Of a stretch of DNA of 42,421 nt, positions 19,004 through 27,854 are shown in pieces. The DNA comes from Microbacteriaceae bacterium (GTDB lineage: Bacteria; Actinomycetota; Actinomycetes; Actinomycetales; Microbacteriaceae): positions 1 to 42,421 of the forward strand of contig CANGGK010000004.1 in NCBI GenBank assembly GCA_947453475.1, given 5' to 3'. The notes below the pieces were generated by a model that was not told where the DNA came from, did not search any database, and was given only the letters and a program-made list of their open reading frames with translations. The first letter of the stretch is position 1. Each line of letters starts with the position of its first letter. The translations under genes and the position numbers were made by a program.

Positions 19004-19122
19004 ATCATTCAAGCAAGGTTCGATTAACAGTTCGTAAAACAGAATCTCGCTAGCGCACTAATTAGGCTCACTCGCTACACTTAAAGAGATTTCACAATCC
19101 CACAAATTTAAGGACATAAACC

Positions 19123-19740
19123 ATGGGCATTTTTGACACTGCGAAGAAGCTTTTTGCAAAGAACGCAAAGAGCATTGCAAAAGACGCCGGCAAGCTAGCC
19201 GCAGAGGTAGTAGACGAGGCTGCCAAGGTTACTGCCGACCTCGAGAAGAAGGTTGAAAAGACCGTAGCTTCTGCTGAGAAGAAGGTTGCTGCTGCAGCGA
19301 AGACCGTCGAGAAGAAGGTCAACGCAACCACCAAGACCGTCGAGAAGAAGGTCAACGCAACCACCAAGACTGCGACCAAGGCAACCCAGGCTGCAACCAA
19401 GACTGCGGGCACCGCAGTAAAGAAGGTTGCCAAGACTGCTGCAAAGACCACCGCAAAGGTAGCTGCACCAAAGCCAGCTGCGAAGCCAGCCGCTAAGCCA
19501 GCAGCAAAGAAGCCTGCCGTTAAGAAGCCTGCGGCTAAGCCAGTAGTTAAGGCCGTTGTGAAGGCAGCAGCTAAGCCTGCAGCTAAGCCAGTAGTTAAGG
19601 CCGTTGTGAAGGCAGCAGCTAAGCCTGCAGCTAAGCCAGTTGTGAAGGCGGCCGCAAAGGCCGTTGTGAAGACTGCTGCGAAGCCTGCAGCAAAGCCTGC
19701 AGCAAAGAAGCCTGCTGTCAAGAAGCCAGCAGCCAAGTAA
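19123..19740 (+). CDS. Histone H1-like Lys/Ala/Pro-rich protein
   Basis: A 205-residue very basic protein made almost only of Lys, Ala, Val, Pro and Thr. Residues 1-60 form an amphipathic helix-like head (MGIFDTAKKLFAKNAKS onward) containing Asp/Glu. From about residue 110 it becomes AKPAAKP/KKPAVKKP repeats like eukaryotic H1 tails and bacterial HctB or the mycobacterial Hup tail. AAGGA precedes the ATG. Probably a nucleoid or polyanion-binding protein, inferred from composition. The DNA holds perfect tandem repeats of 33 and 48 bp, so length may vary between strains. The long minus-strand frame over it is a composition artefact. Confidence 0.85.
   Translation: MGIFDTAKKLFAKNAKSIAKDAGKLAAEVVDEAAKVTADLEKKVEKTVASAEKKVAAAAKTVEKKVNATTKTVEKKVNATTKTATKATQAATKTAGTAVKKVAKTAAKTTAKVAAPKPAAKPAAKPAAKKPAVKKPAAKPVVKAVVKAAAKPAAKPVVKAVVKAAAKPAAKPVVKAAAKAVVKTAAKPAAKPAAKKPAVKKPAAK
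19300..19365 (+). repeat. Perfect 33-bp tandem duplication in the H1-like gene
   Basis: Copies at 19300-19332 and 19333-19365 are identical and in frame, each coding 11 residues (KTVEKKVNATT). Confidence 0.95.
19537..19632 (+). repeat. Perfect 48-bp tandem duplication in the H1-like gene
   Basis: Copies at 19537-19584 and 19585-19632 are identical and in frame (16 residues each); a shorter partial copy begins at 19633. Even third codon positions are unchanged, implying recent duplication. Confidence 0.95.
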
Positions 19741-19751
19741 ATCAAGCCAAT

Positions 19752-19790
19752 AAAAAACCCGCCACCGATTGGGTGGCGGGTTTTTTATTT
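19752..19790. terminator. Bidirectional intrinsic terminator
   Basis: A 15-bp perfect stem (19752-19766 with 19772-19786) with A6 on the left and T6 on the right, so it can stop transcription from both sides. It serves the H1-like gene (plus) and the epimerase operon (minus), which converge here. Confidence 0.95.
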
Positions 19791-19795
19791 AATCT

Positions 19796-20689
19796 CTACT
19801 TTTCGGTGACCCAGTCAACGGCTTGTTTGAGCGTTGGGTGCTGAAACTTGAAACCGGTTTGCAATAGGCGATCTGCTGACATGTTTTGGCTGCAGAGAAG
19901 AAGTTCCACGGCCGCCTCGCCGACCAATGCCTTCAGGGCAAAAGCTGGCACAGCAATCAGGCTTGGTCGTCTCAGGTTCTTTGCCAGCGCCTTCACAATC
20001 TGGCCACAGGTGGCTGGCTCGGGTGCTGTCAGGTTGTAAGCACCCTTGGCGCTCGGCGTATTAATTAGGTGAATAATCGCTGCGGCTTCGTCGGGTTGCG
20101 AGATCCAGGCCCACCACTGTTTTCCAGAACCGAGTGGCCCACCGATGCCAAGTTTGATTAGGGGAATTAGTCGCCCTAAGGCACCTAGTTTTCTAGACAT
20201 CACCATCGTGGTGCGAGCCAAAACAACGCGAACCTCGGTTGGGGATTTAAGTGCCTCTTGTTCCCATTCGTTGGCCAGGTCACTCAGAAACCCGGTTCCC
20301 TTTGGCGTCGATTCCCCGAGAACCTTGTCGCCACTATCACCGTAGAAACCAGATGCCGAACCGCTGACCAGAACTGTTGGTCGCTTTTTGGCAGCTTTCA
20401 TTGCATCAACGAGAGTTCGCGTCGAGTTGATTCGCGAGCTAACAATTTCTTCTTTGTACTTTGCGGTCCAGGGAATCTTTCCGGTGGTTGCGCCGGCCAT
20501 GTTGACCACGGCATCAATGGTTTCCATGATGTCTGCCTGCAGGTAACCGCGCGCTGGGTCCCATTCGACTTCATCGGCTGCCACTGCAGCTCGGCGAACG
20601 AGGCGCAGGGGCTCGTGGCCCTGGGCTTTCAGCTGGCGAATTACTTCGCTGCCAACCAGGCCAGTGGCGCCCGACACTAGAACGCGCAT
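19796..20689 (-). CDS. TIGR01777-family NAD(P)-dependent epimerase (YfcH-like)
   Basis: A 297-residue short-chain dehydrogenase-like protein. The Rossmann motif GATGLVG is at residues 7-13, and FYGDSGDKVLGEST near 115-128 and WAWISQPDEAAAIIHL near 198-213 are landmarks of the family. It ends with the DUF1731-type C-terminus. Members are predicted nucleoside-diphosphate-sugar epimerases, but substrates are mostly unknown. Last gene of a five-gene minus operon, two bases after the aldo/keto reductase. Confidence 0.93.
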   Translation of the reverse strand: MRVLVSGATGLVGSEVIRQLKAQGHEPLRLVRRAAVAADEVEWDPARGYLQADIMETIDAVVNMAGATTGKIPWTAKYKEEIVSSRINSTRTLVDAMKAAKKRPTVLVSGSASGFYGDSGDKVLGESTPKGTGFLSDLANEWEQEALKSPTEVRVVLARTTMVMSRKLGALGRLIPLIKLGIGGPLGSGKQWWAWISQPDEAAAIIHLINTPSAKGAYNLTAPEPATCGQIVKALAKNLRRPSLIAVPAFALKALVGEAAVELLLCSQNMSADRLLQTGFKFQHPTLKQAVDWVTEK

Positions 20690-20691
20690 GA

Positions 20692-21528
20692 TTAGTGGAA
20701 CTCTTCTGGGTTCGGGCCGGTTCTGAAACCGGATTCGAGGGTTGATATTGCAGCCATGTCATGGTCATCCAAGGTGAAATCAAACACTGAGATGTTCTCG
20801 ATCAGTCGACTTGCGGTGGCTGTCTTTGGAATCACAAGATTGCCGAGTTCGATGTGCCAGCGAATAATCACCTGGGTCGGAGTCTTGCCATGCTTTTCGG
20901 CAATTTTCACGATGATTGCCTCGTTGTGGAATCGACCGCGAGCTAGAGGTGACCAGGCCTCGGTGGCTATGCCGTGCGAGCTGTTGTAAGCCCTCAGTTC
21001 CGGCTGTTGAAGCGCAGGGTGAAGTTCTACCTGGTTGAGGGCAGGAACGGTGCCGCCCGACGCCAAGAGCTTGTGCAGGTGCATTGGGTGGAAGTTTGAG
21101 ACTCCAATTCCACGAACCTTGTCTGTTTTCAAGACTTCTTCGAATGCGGCCCAAGTCTCGACGAATTTGTCTTGCGCGGGTGCTGGCCAGTGAATGAGCA
21201 ACATGTCGATGTAATCGATGTCGAGGCGCTCGAGGCTTTCATTAACCGCCTCTAGGGTAGACGCATGTCCCTGACGGTCATTCCAAATTTTGGTAGTTAC
21301 AAAAATGTCTTCACGTGCGACTGAGCTATGGCGAATGCCCTGGCCTACTTCAACTTCATTGCCGTAGATGGCAGCGGTGTCAATTCGGCGATACCCGGTT
21401 TCGAGCGCGGCGGTGACAATGTCGGCTGTTGCAATCGGCTCAAGTTTGAAAACTCCAAGCCCCAGCTGAGGAATTTCTTGCCCGTTATTTAGAGTGATGA
21501 GTGGCATGTTCTTTGGGTCAAATGACAT
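20692..21528 (-). CDS. Aldo/keto reductase
   Basis: A 278-residue NADPH-dependent reductase of the 2,5-diketo-D-gluconate reductase type. Landmarks: IDTAAIYGNEVEVG (catalytic Asp and Tyr), TTKIWND (catalytic Lys), IDMLLIHWP (catalytic His), GVSNFHPMHL, and the IPKTATASRL cofactor segment. ATG 21528 is chosen because it overlaps the YciI stop in TAATG and has GGAG upstream inside the YciI gene; the longer frame from 21561 would lie within YciI. The substrate is unknown. Confidence 0.95.
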   Translation of the reverse strand: MSFDPKNMPLITLNNGQEIPQLGLGVFKLEPIATADIVTAALETGYRRIDTAAIYGNEVEVGQGIRHSSVAREDIFVTTKIWNDRQGHASTLEAVNESLERLDIDYIDMLLIHWPAPAQDKFVETWAAFEEVLKTDKVRGIGVSNFHPMHLHKLLASGGTVPALNQVELHPALQQPELRAYNSSHGIATEAWSPLARGRFHNEAIIVKIAEKHGKTPTQVIIRWHIELGNLVIPKTATASRLIENISVFDFTLDDHDMAAISTLESGFRTGPNPEEFH

Positions 21529-21809
21529 TAGTTGCTCCAAGGTCCGAATACAGGGTTCCACTGATTGATCACGCGTTCGCCGATGCAGCCGGCTTGATCA
21601 AATGGGTCTTGGTCAAGTAAACCGGCAAGTGCCTCAACTGATTCCGCTTTGAAGATTAATAGCGCGCCGGGGTTGTCGACCATCGGGCCGCTGGCGAGCA
21701 GGGTTCCCTCGTCTAGTTGTTTGGTGAGCCACGCTCGATGGATAGGGCGCACCTCATCCATGGTCTCACTGTCGGCGACGTAAAAGTAGTTCACTGCGTA
21801 GGTATTCAT
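21528..21809 (-). CDS. YciI-family protein
   Basis: A 93-residue YciI domain with the conserved IHRAWLTKQLDEGTLLASGPM segment (His and Asp that form the putative active site) and the family's GALLIFKAES strand. Its start overlaps the MFS stop by one base and its stop overlaps the reductase start by one base. Related proteins include dehydrochlorinase-like enzymes; the reaction here is unknown. Confidence 0.92.
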   Translation of the reverse strand: MNTYAVNYFYVADSETMDEVRPIHRAWLTKQLDEGTLLASGPMVDNPGALLIFKAESVEALAGLLDQDPFDQAGCIGERVINQWNPVFGPWSN

Positions 21810-22969
21810 TAGCTCTGCTTTCTTGCGGGTGACATGATTTCAACGGCCATGATGGCAACCAGGATGGCGCCCACACCGAAAACGATAGAAACTAAAAATG
21901 CCGAGGTGTTCGAAACTGAGTCGATGGCGATTCCTGAGAGAGCGGCTCCGGCTGAATAGCCCATCAGTTGACCGGTGCTGGCCCAGCCGTTGGCCTCAGC
22001 GGCTTCGCCAGCTTTGAGGTTTGAAGCGATTGCGGTGCCCAGAATGCCGAGCGAAGGAGCAACTCCGACGCCGGCGATGAATAGGCAGATCGAGATCCAA
22101 ATGGCATCGGAGGGTGCCACCCAAATCAGTAGGTAGCCGGCGAGCACCAGGGTAAGCAGCCAGGTGAGTGACCACCGCGATTTGACTCGGTTACCCAGAA
22201 ACAACCCACCGACAATCGAGCCGAGCGACAGTGCTCCGATGACCACGCCGGCAAGTGATTTTGGCACAACCGCAACCGTGCCAACCTCGACGCCGCTGAA
22301 ACCGCCAATAAGCAAGAGACCAAGGATGGCGGTGCTCAGCACAACCTTGTTGGTCAGAACTCCACCCATTTTGCGATTAGAACTTGGGATAACCATTTGG
22401 CTGACTTCTCTGTTTGAGCAGAACCAGATAGCGCCTGAAACCTGAATCAAGGCCATCAGCACAACCACAAACGTTGTATTCACCTGTGCCGCCAAGACCG
22501 TGGCAAGCACCGGCCCTATGACCCAAATAAGTTCTTGCGAAGTTGCATCGAGAGAATAAACCGCCGGCAAATCTTTCTTCTTCACCAGGGTTGGGTAGAT
22601 GGTGCGGGCAGCAGTTTGAATTGGCGGGGAGGTCAACCCGACCACAAGTGCGAGGGCAATCATTCCAACCGGTGGAGCATTCAATAGGCCGATTCCGGCA
22701 ATCGCCGAGGCGCCGATGGATGCTGTGGTTAAAAGCACCCGAGAAGTTCCATACTTGCCGAGCAGTCGGCCAAGAACTGGGCCAGAAATGGCGGCGCCAA
22801 TGGTGTCGGCGCCGAGCGCGAGGCCCGCCACCGCATAGGAGTGGTGCACGAATTGGATGTGCATCACGAACGCCAAAGTCATCATTCCGAATGGGAATCG
22901 GGCAAAAAGTTGCGACGAAATAACCCGGAGGAATCCGGGGGCTCGGAACAAAGCTCCGTAACTACTCAT
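21809..22969 (-). CDS. MFS transporter
   Basis: A 386-residue polytopic membrane protein with about 12 hydrophobic helices and the loop GRLLGKYGTSRVLL between helices 2 and 3, typical of the major facilitator superfamily. It has features of drug or metabolite exporters, but the substrate cannot be predicted. Four bases separate it from the PMT stop, and its own stop overlaps the YciI start (TAATG), so it is within one operon. Confidence 0.92.
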   Translation of the reverse strand: MSSYGALFRAPGFLRVISSQLFARFPFGMMTLAFVMHIQFVHHSYAVAGLALGADTIGAAISGPVLGRLLGKYGTSRVLLTTASIGASAIAGIGLLNAPPVGMIALALVVGLTSPPIQTAARTIYPTLVKKKDLPAVYSLDATSQELIWVIGPVLATVLAAQVNTTFVVVLMALIQVSGAIWFCSNREVSQMVIPSSNRKMGGVLTNKVVLSTAILGLLLIGGFSGVEVGTVAVVPKSLAGVVIGALSLGSIVGGLFLGNRVKSRWSLTWLLTLVLAGYLLIWVAPSDAIWISICLFIAGVGVAPSLGILGTAIASNLKAGEAAEANGWASTGQLMGYSAGAALSGIAIDSVSNTSAFLVSIVFGVGAILVAIMAVEIMSPARKQS

Positions 22970-22972
22970 TTA

Positions 22973-24451
22973 TTAGATCCAACTAGGAAGCCACATGTGT
23001 AAGTGCCAGTACCAATAAGGGGTCCAGGTTCCGATCCAGATTGGCAAGAAGAATAGGCTAACCGCAAAAGCTAGGCCAAAATAACCGCCAACAATTTTCA
23101 CGGCTCGTGGCAGCTCATCTACCTTTCGAGTGTGCAGATACATACGAATGACATAAACCAGGGCCAAGATCATCCAAGGTAAAAATGCGATGGCGTAGAA
23201 CTGGAAAACGGTGCGATTCAAAAATGCCAACCAGGGTAGGTATCCGCCGGCAATTCCAAGAAGAATCAAACCACCGACTTTGCTCTTGCGCGTGATGAAA
23301 AGGTAGGTCAAGAGAAAGACGGCGGCGGCTGCCGGAAACCAGATGAAGGGGTTGCCGAGAGCGGTGATTGCGCTTGAGCAGCCAGAGGATGAGGTGCAGC
23401 CATTCTGGCCAGCTGAAAGGCTTTCGTAGAAGAAACTCGTTGGGCGAATGTCAAATAGCCAGGTCAGCGGGTTTGATGCGTAGGAATGCGGGGTATGCAA
23501 GTTGACGTGGAAGTTGTAGGCGTCTTGGTGGTACTTCCAGAGTGCAACAAATGGGTTCGGGTCTGAGTCGCGATCGTATCCGCCGTCGGAAATTAGCCAC
23601 CCTGTCCAGCTAGCCACATAAGTCAAGACAGCAACCGGCACCATAAGTAAGAAACTAATGATGGCTTGGATGAAACTTGGTGCCAGCCAACTGCCAACGC
23701 TAATCGGCTCGCTTGAGTCGACACTTGCCAAAGCGAGCCTGCGGCGTTCGATGGCGTCGCTAACCACGACGTAGAGACCAAAGGCGGCCAAAAAGTACAG
23801 CCCCGACCACTTCACGGCGGTCGCCGCGCCAAGTGTTACTCCCACGGCAATCAACCGCGGCTGTCGCCAAGTGGGTTCGCCGAGTTTGCGGGTTTGCAGG
23901 TGCCGAAGCAAGAAATAGAAGGCAAGGAGTGCGAAAAACATCAGCATGCTGTCGAGAAGCCCGGTGCGACCCAGAACGATTGCGTGACCGTCGATGGCAA
24001 ATAAGAAACCAGAAGCCAATGCCCAAACCTGGGTTTGAAAGAGAATCTTTGCCACCATCATGATGAGCCCGACCGCGGCAATGCTCAAGAGTGCAACGCT
24101 GATGCGCCATGAAAAACTGTTGGTTGGGCCGAATGCCCACATGCCAAGACCCATGATCCATTTACCGAGAGGTGGGTGAACTACAAAACTAGGATCACTG
24201 AGGTAGGTGTTGACCTGACCGGCCTCGAAGGCGCCGTTAGCGTTTTGCGGCCAAGCCTTTTCGGCTCCGGTGTTCCAGAGTGTCCAGGCATCCTTGACGT
24301 AATAGGTTTCGTCAAAAACCAGTTTCTTCGGGTAACCGAGGTTCCATAGGCGAAGAAAAGCGGCCAGACCGATGATTAGCCATGGCGAGAGCAAGTTGAA
24401 CCGGCGGCGACTTTTTTCGCTGCCCAAGATTCGATTAAGTAATGCAATCAC
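22973..24451 (-). CDS. Dolichyl-phosphate-mannose--protein mannosyltransferase (PMT)
   Basis: A 492-residue multi-spanning glycosyltransferase of family 39. The acidic catalytic pair is in FDETYYVKDA (D47/E48) in the first extracytoplasmic loop; VHPPLGKW (about 92-99), a GRTGLLDSM segment and the C-terminal PYWYWHLHMWLPSWI end match actinobacterial PMT (Rv1002c type). It transfers mannose from polyprenyl-phosphate-mannose to Ser/Thr of exported proteins. GTG start with TAGCAT six bases upstream, probably leaderless, 23 bases from divergent rsmI. First gene of the operon running to the epimerase. Confidence 0.95.
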   Translation of the reverse strand: MIALLNRILGSEKSRRRFNLLSPWLIIGLAAFLRLWNLGYPKKLVFDETYYVKDAWTLWNTGAEKAWPQNANGAFEAGQVNTYLSDPSFVVHPPLGKWIMGLGMWAFGPTNSFSWRISVALLSIAAVGLIMMVAKILFQTQVWALASGFLFAIDGHAIVLGRTGLLDSMLMFFALLAFYFLLRHLQTRKLGEPTWRQPRLIAVGVTLGAATAVKWSGLYFLAAFGLYVVVSDAIERRRLALASVDSSEPISVGSWLAPSFIQAIISFLLMVPVAVLTYVASWTGWLISDGGYDRDSDPNPFVALWKYHQDAYNFHVNLHTPHSYASNPLTWLFDIRPTSFFYESLSAGQNGCTSSSGCSSAITALGNPFIWFPAAAAVFLLTYLFITRKSKVGGLILLGIAGGYLPWLAFLNRTVFQFYAIAFLPWMILALVYVIRMYLHTRKVDELPRAVKIVGGYFGLAFAVSLFFLPIWIGTWTPYWYWHLHMWLPSWI

Positions 24452-24457
24452 GCCCTA

Positions 24458-24463
24458 ATGCTA
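24458..24463 (-). promoter_or_regulatory. -10 box for leaderless PMT mRNA
   Basis: On the minus strand TAGCAT, six bases (TAGGGC), then GTG 24451. It sits in the 23-base gap to rsmI, whose own promoter (TAGACAAT, 24462-24469, plus) partly overlaps it. Confidence 0.5.
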
Positions 24464-24474
24464 GACAATAGAGC

Positions 24475-25302
24475 GTGCTCATCCTTGCTGCGACTCCCAT
24501 CGGAAACCTTTCCGACGCTTCACCACGCCTGGTCGAACATCTGGTTTCATCGAAGTTCATCGCGGCAGAAGACACTCGAAGCCTGCTGAAACTGGCTAAT
24601 GGTCTGGGCGTGAAGCTAAATGCTCGACTATTCAGCCTGCACGAACACAACGAGAGCGATCGAATCGAGCAGATTCTTGAAATAGCCGGCGAGGATGACG
24701 TTCTCGTGGTGAGCGATGCTGGAATGCCAACCGTTAGCGACCCGGGCTTCTTGCTGGTGCGTGCGGCGGTAAAGGCAAATGTACCGGTGACAATCATTCC
24801 GGGGCCCTCGGCTGTGCTTTCGGCGCTCGCCGTATCGGGTTTACCAACCGACCGTTTTACCTTTGAAGGTTTCTTGCCGCGCAAGAGCGGCGACCGCAAA
24901 AAGACCTTTGAATCGCTGACTCGCGAACCACGAACCATGGTGTTTTTTGAATCGCCGCACCGCATTCTGGAATCTCTCGAAGATGCAGCAACGGTGTTCG
25001 GTGAACTTCGCCAGGCCAGTGTCTCTCGCGAATTAACCAAGAAGTTTGAGCACACGCAACGAGGCACCTTCCCCGAGTTAATCGAGTGGGCGAAGAGTGA
25101 ACCAAAGGGCGAAATGGTGCTGGTCATCGCTGGAGCCGAGGCAATCGAGGCCAAGAGCGAAGACCTAGTCGAGCAGGTGTTAGCGCTTATCGAAGACGGA
25201 ATCGGCCTTAAGCAAGCTGTTGCCGAGATAGCCGGCGCTGCCGGTGCCGGTAAAAGTGAGCTCTACCAGTCGGTTCTAGAAGCCCGCAAAGCTTTAAGAT
25301 AG
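24475..25302 (+). CDS. rsmI: 16S rRNA (cytidine-1402 2'-O) methyltransferase
   Basis: A 275-residue SAM enzyme that methylates C1402 in the ribosomal decoding centre. Family landmarks: ATPIGNLSDASPR at the N-terminus, AAEDTRSLLKL, VSDAGMPTVSDPG, and IPGPSAVLSALAVSGLPTDRFTFEGFLPRK. GTG start, no ribosome site, only 23 bases from the divergent PMT gene. metG follows after four bases, so this heads the long plus-strand block. Confidence 0.97.
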   Translation: MLILAATPIGNLSDASPRLVEHLVSSKFIAAEDTRSLLKLANGLGVKLNARLFSLHEHNESDRIEQILEIAGEDDVLVVSDAGMPTVSDPGFLLVRAAVKANVPVTIIPGPSAVLSALAVSGLPTDRFTFEGFLPRKSGDRKKTFESLTREPRTMVFFESPHRILESLEDAATVFGELRQASVSRELTKKFEHTQRGTFPELIEWAKSEPKGEMVLVIAGAEAIEAKSEDLVEQVLALIEDGIGLKQAVAEIAGAAGAGKSELYQSVLEARKALR

Positions 25303-25306
25303 AAGA

Positions 25307-26920
25307 ATGCCAAACACCAAAGGTCAGTCGTTCTATGTAACGACCCCTATCTTTTACGTCAACGACGCTCCTCACATCGGTCACGCCTATACCGAGGTAG
25401 CTTCTGACGTCTTGGCTCGCTGGCACCGACAGCGCGGAGAGCAGAGTTTCTTACTCACCGGCACCGACGAGCACGGCGAAAAGATTCTGCGTACCGCATC
25501 TGCCAACTCTGTTTCACCGCAGGCTTGGGCCGACAAATTGGTCGAAGAAGCCTGGCTTCCATTGCTTGAAACTATCGATATCGATAACCAAGATTTCATT
25601 CGTACCACCGAGCCGCGTCACGAAAAGAACGTTCAAAAGTTCTTGCAGAAGCTATATGACACCGGCTTCATCTATCGCGGTGAATTCGAAGGCAACTACT
25701 GTGTTGGTTGCGAAGAGTACAAAACCGAGGCCGACCTTATGCCAGGCGACGGCGCATTCGCCGGCCAGCCAGTTTGCGCCATTCACTCGAAGCCGGTTGA
25801 GAAGCTTGCCGAAACCAACTACTTCTTCAAGTTGAGCGAGTTCGAGCAGCCATTGCTCGACTTCTATGCCGCCAACCCAAAGTTCATTCAGCCTGATTCA
25901 GCTCGCAACGAGGTTGTTTCTTTCGTGCGCCGAGGTTTGACTGACCTTTCGATTTCGCGTTCGAAAGAAAAGTTCGACTGGGGAATCGACATTCCCTGGG
26001 ATGACAGTCACATCACCTACGTGTGGTTCGACGCACTCCTGAACTACATCACCGCCATCGGTTACGGCGAAGACTCGGCCGAGGCGATGGCCAAGTTTGA
26101 ATCACTCTGGCCAGCCACCGTTCAGGTAGTCGGTAAAGACATTCTTCGCTTCCACGCCGTTATTTGGCCGGCCATGCTCATGGCTGCCGACCTGCCTCCG
26201 GCTAAGCAGATTTTCGGCCACGGATGGTTGCTAGTTGGTGGCGAGAAGATGTCGAAGTCAAAGTTGACCGGTATCGCTCCGAGCCAGATCACCGACACTT
26301 TTGGCTCTGACGCCTTCCGTTATTACTTCATGAAGGCAATCGCATTCGGCCAAGATGGTTCATTCTCTTGGGAAGACCTCTCAGCCCGATACCAGGCTGA
26401 ACTTGCCAATGGTTTCGGAAACCTCGCGTCGCGCGTAGTTGCCATGATTCACCGCTACTTTGACGGCGTTCTTCCGGCAGCCGGCGCTGCCACCGAAGAT
26501 GACCTAAAGGTTCAGGCGGTTGCGGCGGCGGCGGTGGCAAATGCCGATGCCGCTATTGATGACATCGCTATCCAAGATGCGCTAATCGCCGTGTGGACTC
26601 TCGTCGACGAGCTAAACAACTACATCACCGTGCAAGAGCCTTGGGTTCTTGCCAAGGATGAAGCCAAGCGCGAGCGCCTCGGCACCGTGCTTTACACGGC
26701 AGCCGAAGGTCTTCGAGTGCTAGCAACGTTGATGGCTCCGGTTACGCCAAAGGTTGCCGCCAAGCTCTGGTCGACCGTCGGCCAAGCATCGCTGGGCAAC
26801 CTAGTTGCGCAACCGCTTTCGTCGGCCGCAAACTGGGGGCAGCTAAAGGCTGGCATCGCCATCGGTGAACTTGAGCCGTTGTTCCCGCGCATCGAAACCG
26901 ACGCAACCGAAGCGAAGTAA
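25307..26920 (+). CDS. metG: Methionyl-tRNA synthetase
   Basis: A 537-residue class I aminoacyl-tRNA synthetase charging tRNA-Met for initiation and elongation. HIGH is at residues 23-26 and KMSKS at 314-318. The connective domain carries a YCVGC...C zinc-knuckle-like region near 125-150. It ends at the anticodon-binding helical domain without the C-terminal dimerisation domain, the normal short form. Four bases after rsmI and four before tatD. Confidence 0.98.
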   Translation: MPNTKGQSFYVTTPIFYVNDAPHIGHAYTEVASDVLARWHRQRGEQSFLLTGTDEHGEKILRTASANSVSPQAWADKLVEEAWLPLLETIDIDNQDFIRTTEPRHEKNVQKFLQKLYDTGFIYRGEFEGNYCVGCEEYKTEADLMPGDGAFAGQPVCAIHSKPVEKLAETNYFFKLSEFEQPLLDFYAANPKFIQPDSARNEVVSFVRRGLTDLSISRSKEKFDWGIDIPWDDSHITYVWFDALLNYITAIGYGEDSAEAMAKFESLWPATVQVVGKDILRFHAVIWPAMLMAADLPPAKQIFGHGWLLVGGEKMSKSKLTGIAPSQITDTFGSDAFRYYFMKAIAFGQDGSFSWEDLSARYQAELANGFGNLASRVVAMIHRYFDGVLPAAGAATEDDLKVQAVAAAAVANADAAIDDIAIQDALIAVWTLVDELNNYITVQEPWVLAKDEAKRERLGTVLYTAAEGLRVLATLMAPVTPKVAAKLWSTVGQASLGNLVAQPLSSAANWGQLKAGIAIGELEPLFPRIETDATEAK

Positions 26921-26924
26921 TCAA

Positions 26925-27854
26925 ATGACTGCAGAACAGTTCGTTCGCAGTTCTAAGGCTGGCGAGCCTTCGGCGGCGGCACAGAAACCCGCCAAAGAGA
27001 AGAAGGCACCGAGTTTTCCGCCCGCACCCGAGCCGCTTGAAGTAGCCGTTTACGACAACCACTGCCACCTCGAATTTGAATTTGATGAGCAACTTGGCGT
27101 GATGCCTTGGCAAGACAATTTGGACTTGGCCGCGAGCGTTGGCATCAAGGGTGTTGTTCAGGTGGGCGTGACCCTCGAGTCTTCTAAGTGGTGCGCCGAG
27201 CTTGCAACTAAAGACCAGCGCGTTCTTGCAGCCGTTGCGCTTCACCCAAACGAGGCTCCGCTTTACAAGACTCTTGAAAACTTGGATGCCGCAATCGCCG
27301 AAATCGAAGCCCTTGCCAAGCAGCCTCGCGTTCGTGCGATTGGTGAAACTGGTCTCGATTTTTTCAGAACCGAAGGCGACAACGACCTAGAGCTTCAGCA
27401 GCACTCTTTCGAAGAGCACATTCGCATTGCAAAAGAAAACGACATCGCCCTAATGATTCACGACCGCGATGCTCACGACCAGGTGGTCGAGACCTTGCTT
27501 CGCTTGGGTGCTCCGGAGAAGGTCGTTTTTCACTGCTATTCAGGCGAGACCGACCTTGCCCAGACCTGCATCGACAACGGTTGGTACATGTCTTTCGCTG
27601 GCAACATCACGATTAAGCGCAATCAGCATCTGCGCGACTCACTAATCATGGCTCCGAAGGAGCTCATCCTGGTTGAAACCGATGCGCCTTTCCTGGCCCC
27701 AGAGCCATTCCGAGGTCGACCAAATGCGCCTTATTTGGTGCCGATCACGGTTCGATTTATGGCCGAACAGCGCGGCGAGGATGTCAATGTATTAGCTACC
27801 CAGCTAGCCGAAAATACTGAGCGTGTATACGGTTCTTGGGCGGAGGGGTTCTAA
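26925..27854 (+). CDS. TatD-family metal-dependent hydrolase/DNase
   Basis: A 309-residue TIM-barrel hydrolase. Metal ligands are in DNHCHLE (H46, H48), GETGLDF, MIHDRDAHD, FHCYSG and VETDAPFLAPEPFRG. TatD proteins act as 3'-5' exonucleases or deoxyribonucleases. ATG 26925 follows the metG stop by four bases. A 38-residue polar Ala/Lys/Pro N-terminal extension precedes the catalytic domain. Its stop overlaps the ksgA ATG (TAATG). In M. tuberculosis rpfB lies between tatD and ksgA; here it is missing. Confidence 0.96.
   Translation: MTAEQFVRSSKAGEPSAAAQKPAKEKKAPSFPPAPEPLEVAVYDNHCHLEFEFDEQLGVMPWQDNLDLAASVGIKGVVQVGVTLESSKWCAELATKDQRVLAAVALHPNEAPLYKTLENLDAAIAEIEALAKQPRVRAIGETGLDFFRTEGDNDLELQQHSFEEHIRIAKENDIALMIHDRDAHDQVVETLLRLGAPEKVVFHCYSGETDLAQTCIDNGWYMSFAGNITIKRNQHLRDSLIMAPKELILVETDAPFLAPEPFRGRPNAPYLVPITVRFMAEQRGEDVNVLATQLAENTERVYGSWAEGF

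Noticed and set aside
19092-19745. 217-residue minus-strand open frame over the H1-like gene
   Set aside because: Its Ala/Thr/Phe-rich repeats mirror the Lys/Ala codons of the plus gene, it crosses that gene's start region, and no ribosome site or family match was seen.
24435-25154. 239-residue minus-strand open frame over rsmI
   Set aside because: Antisense to conserved rsmI motifs, Ser/Arg-rich shadow composition.
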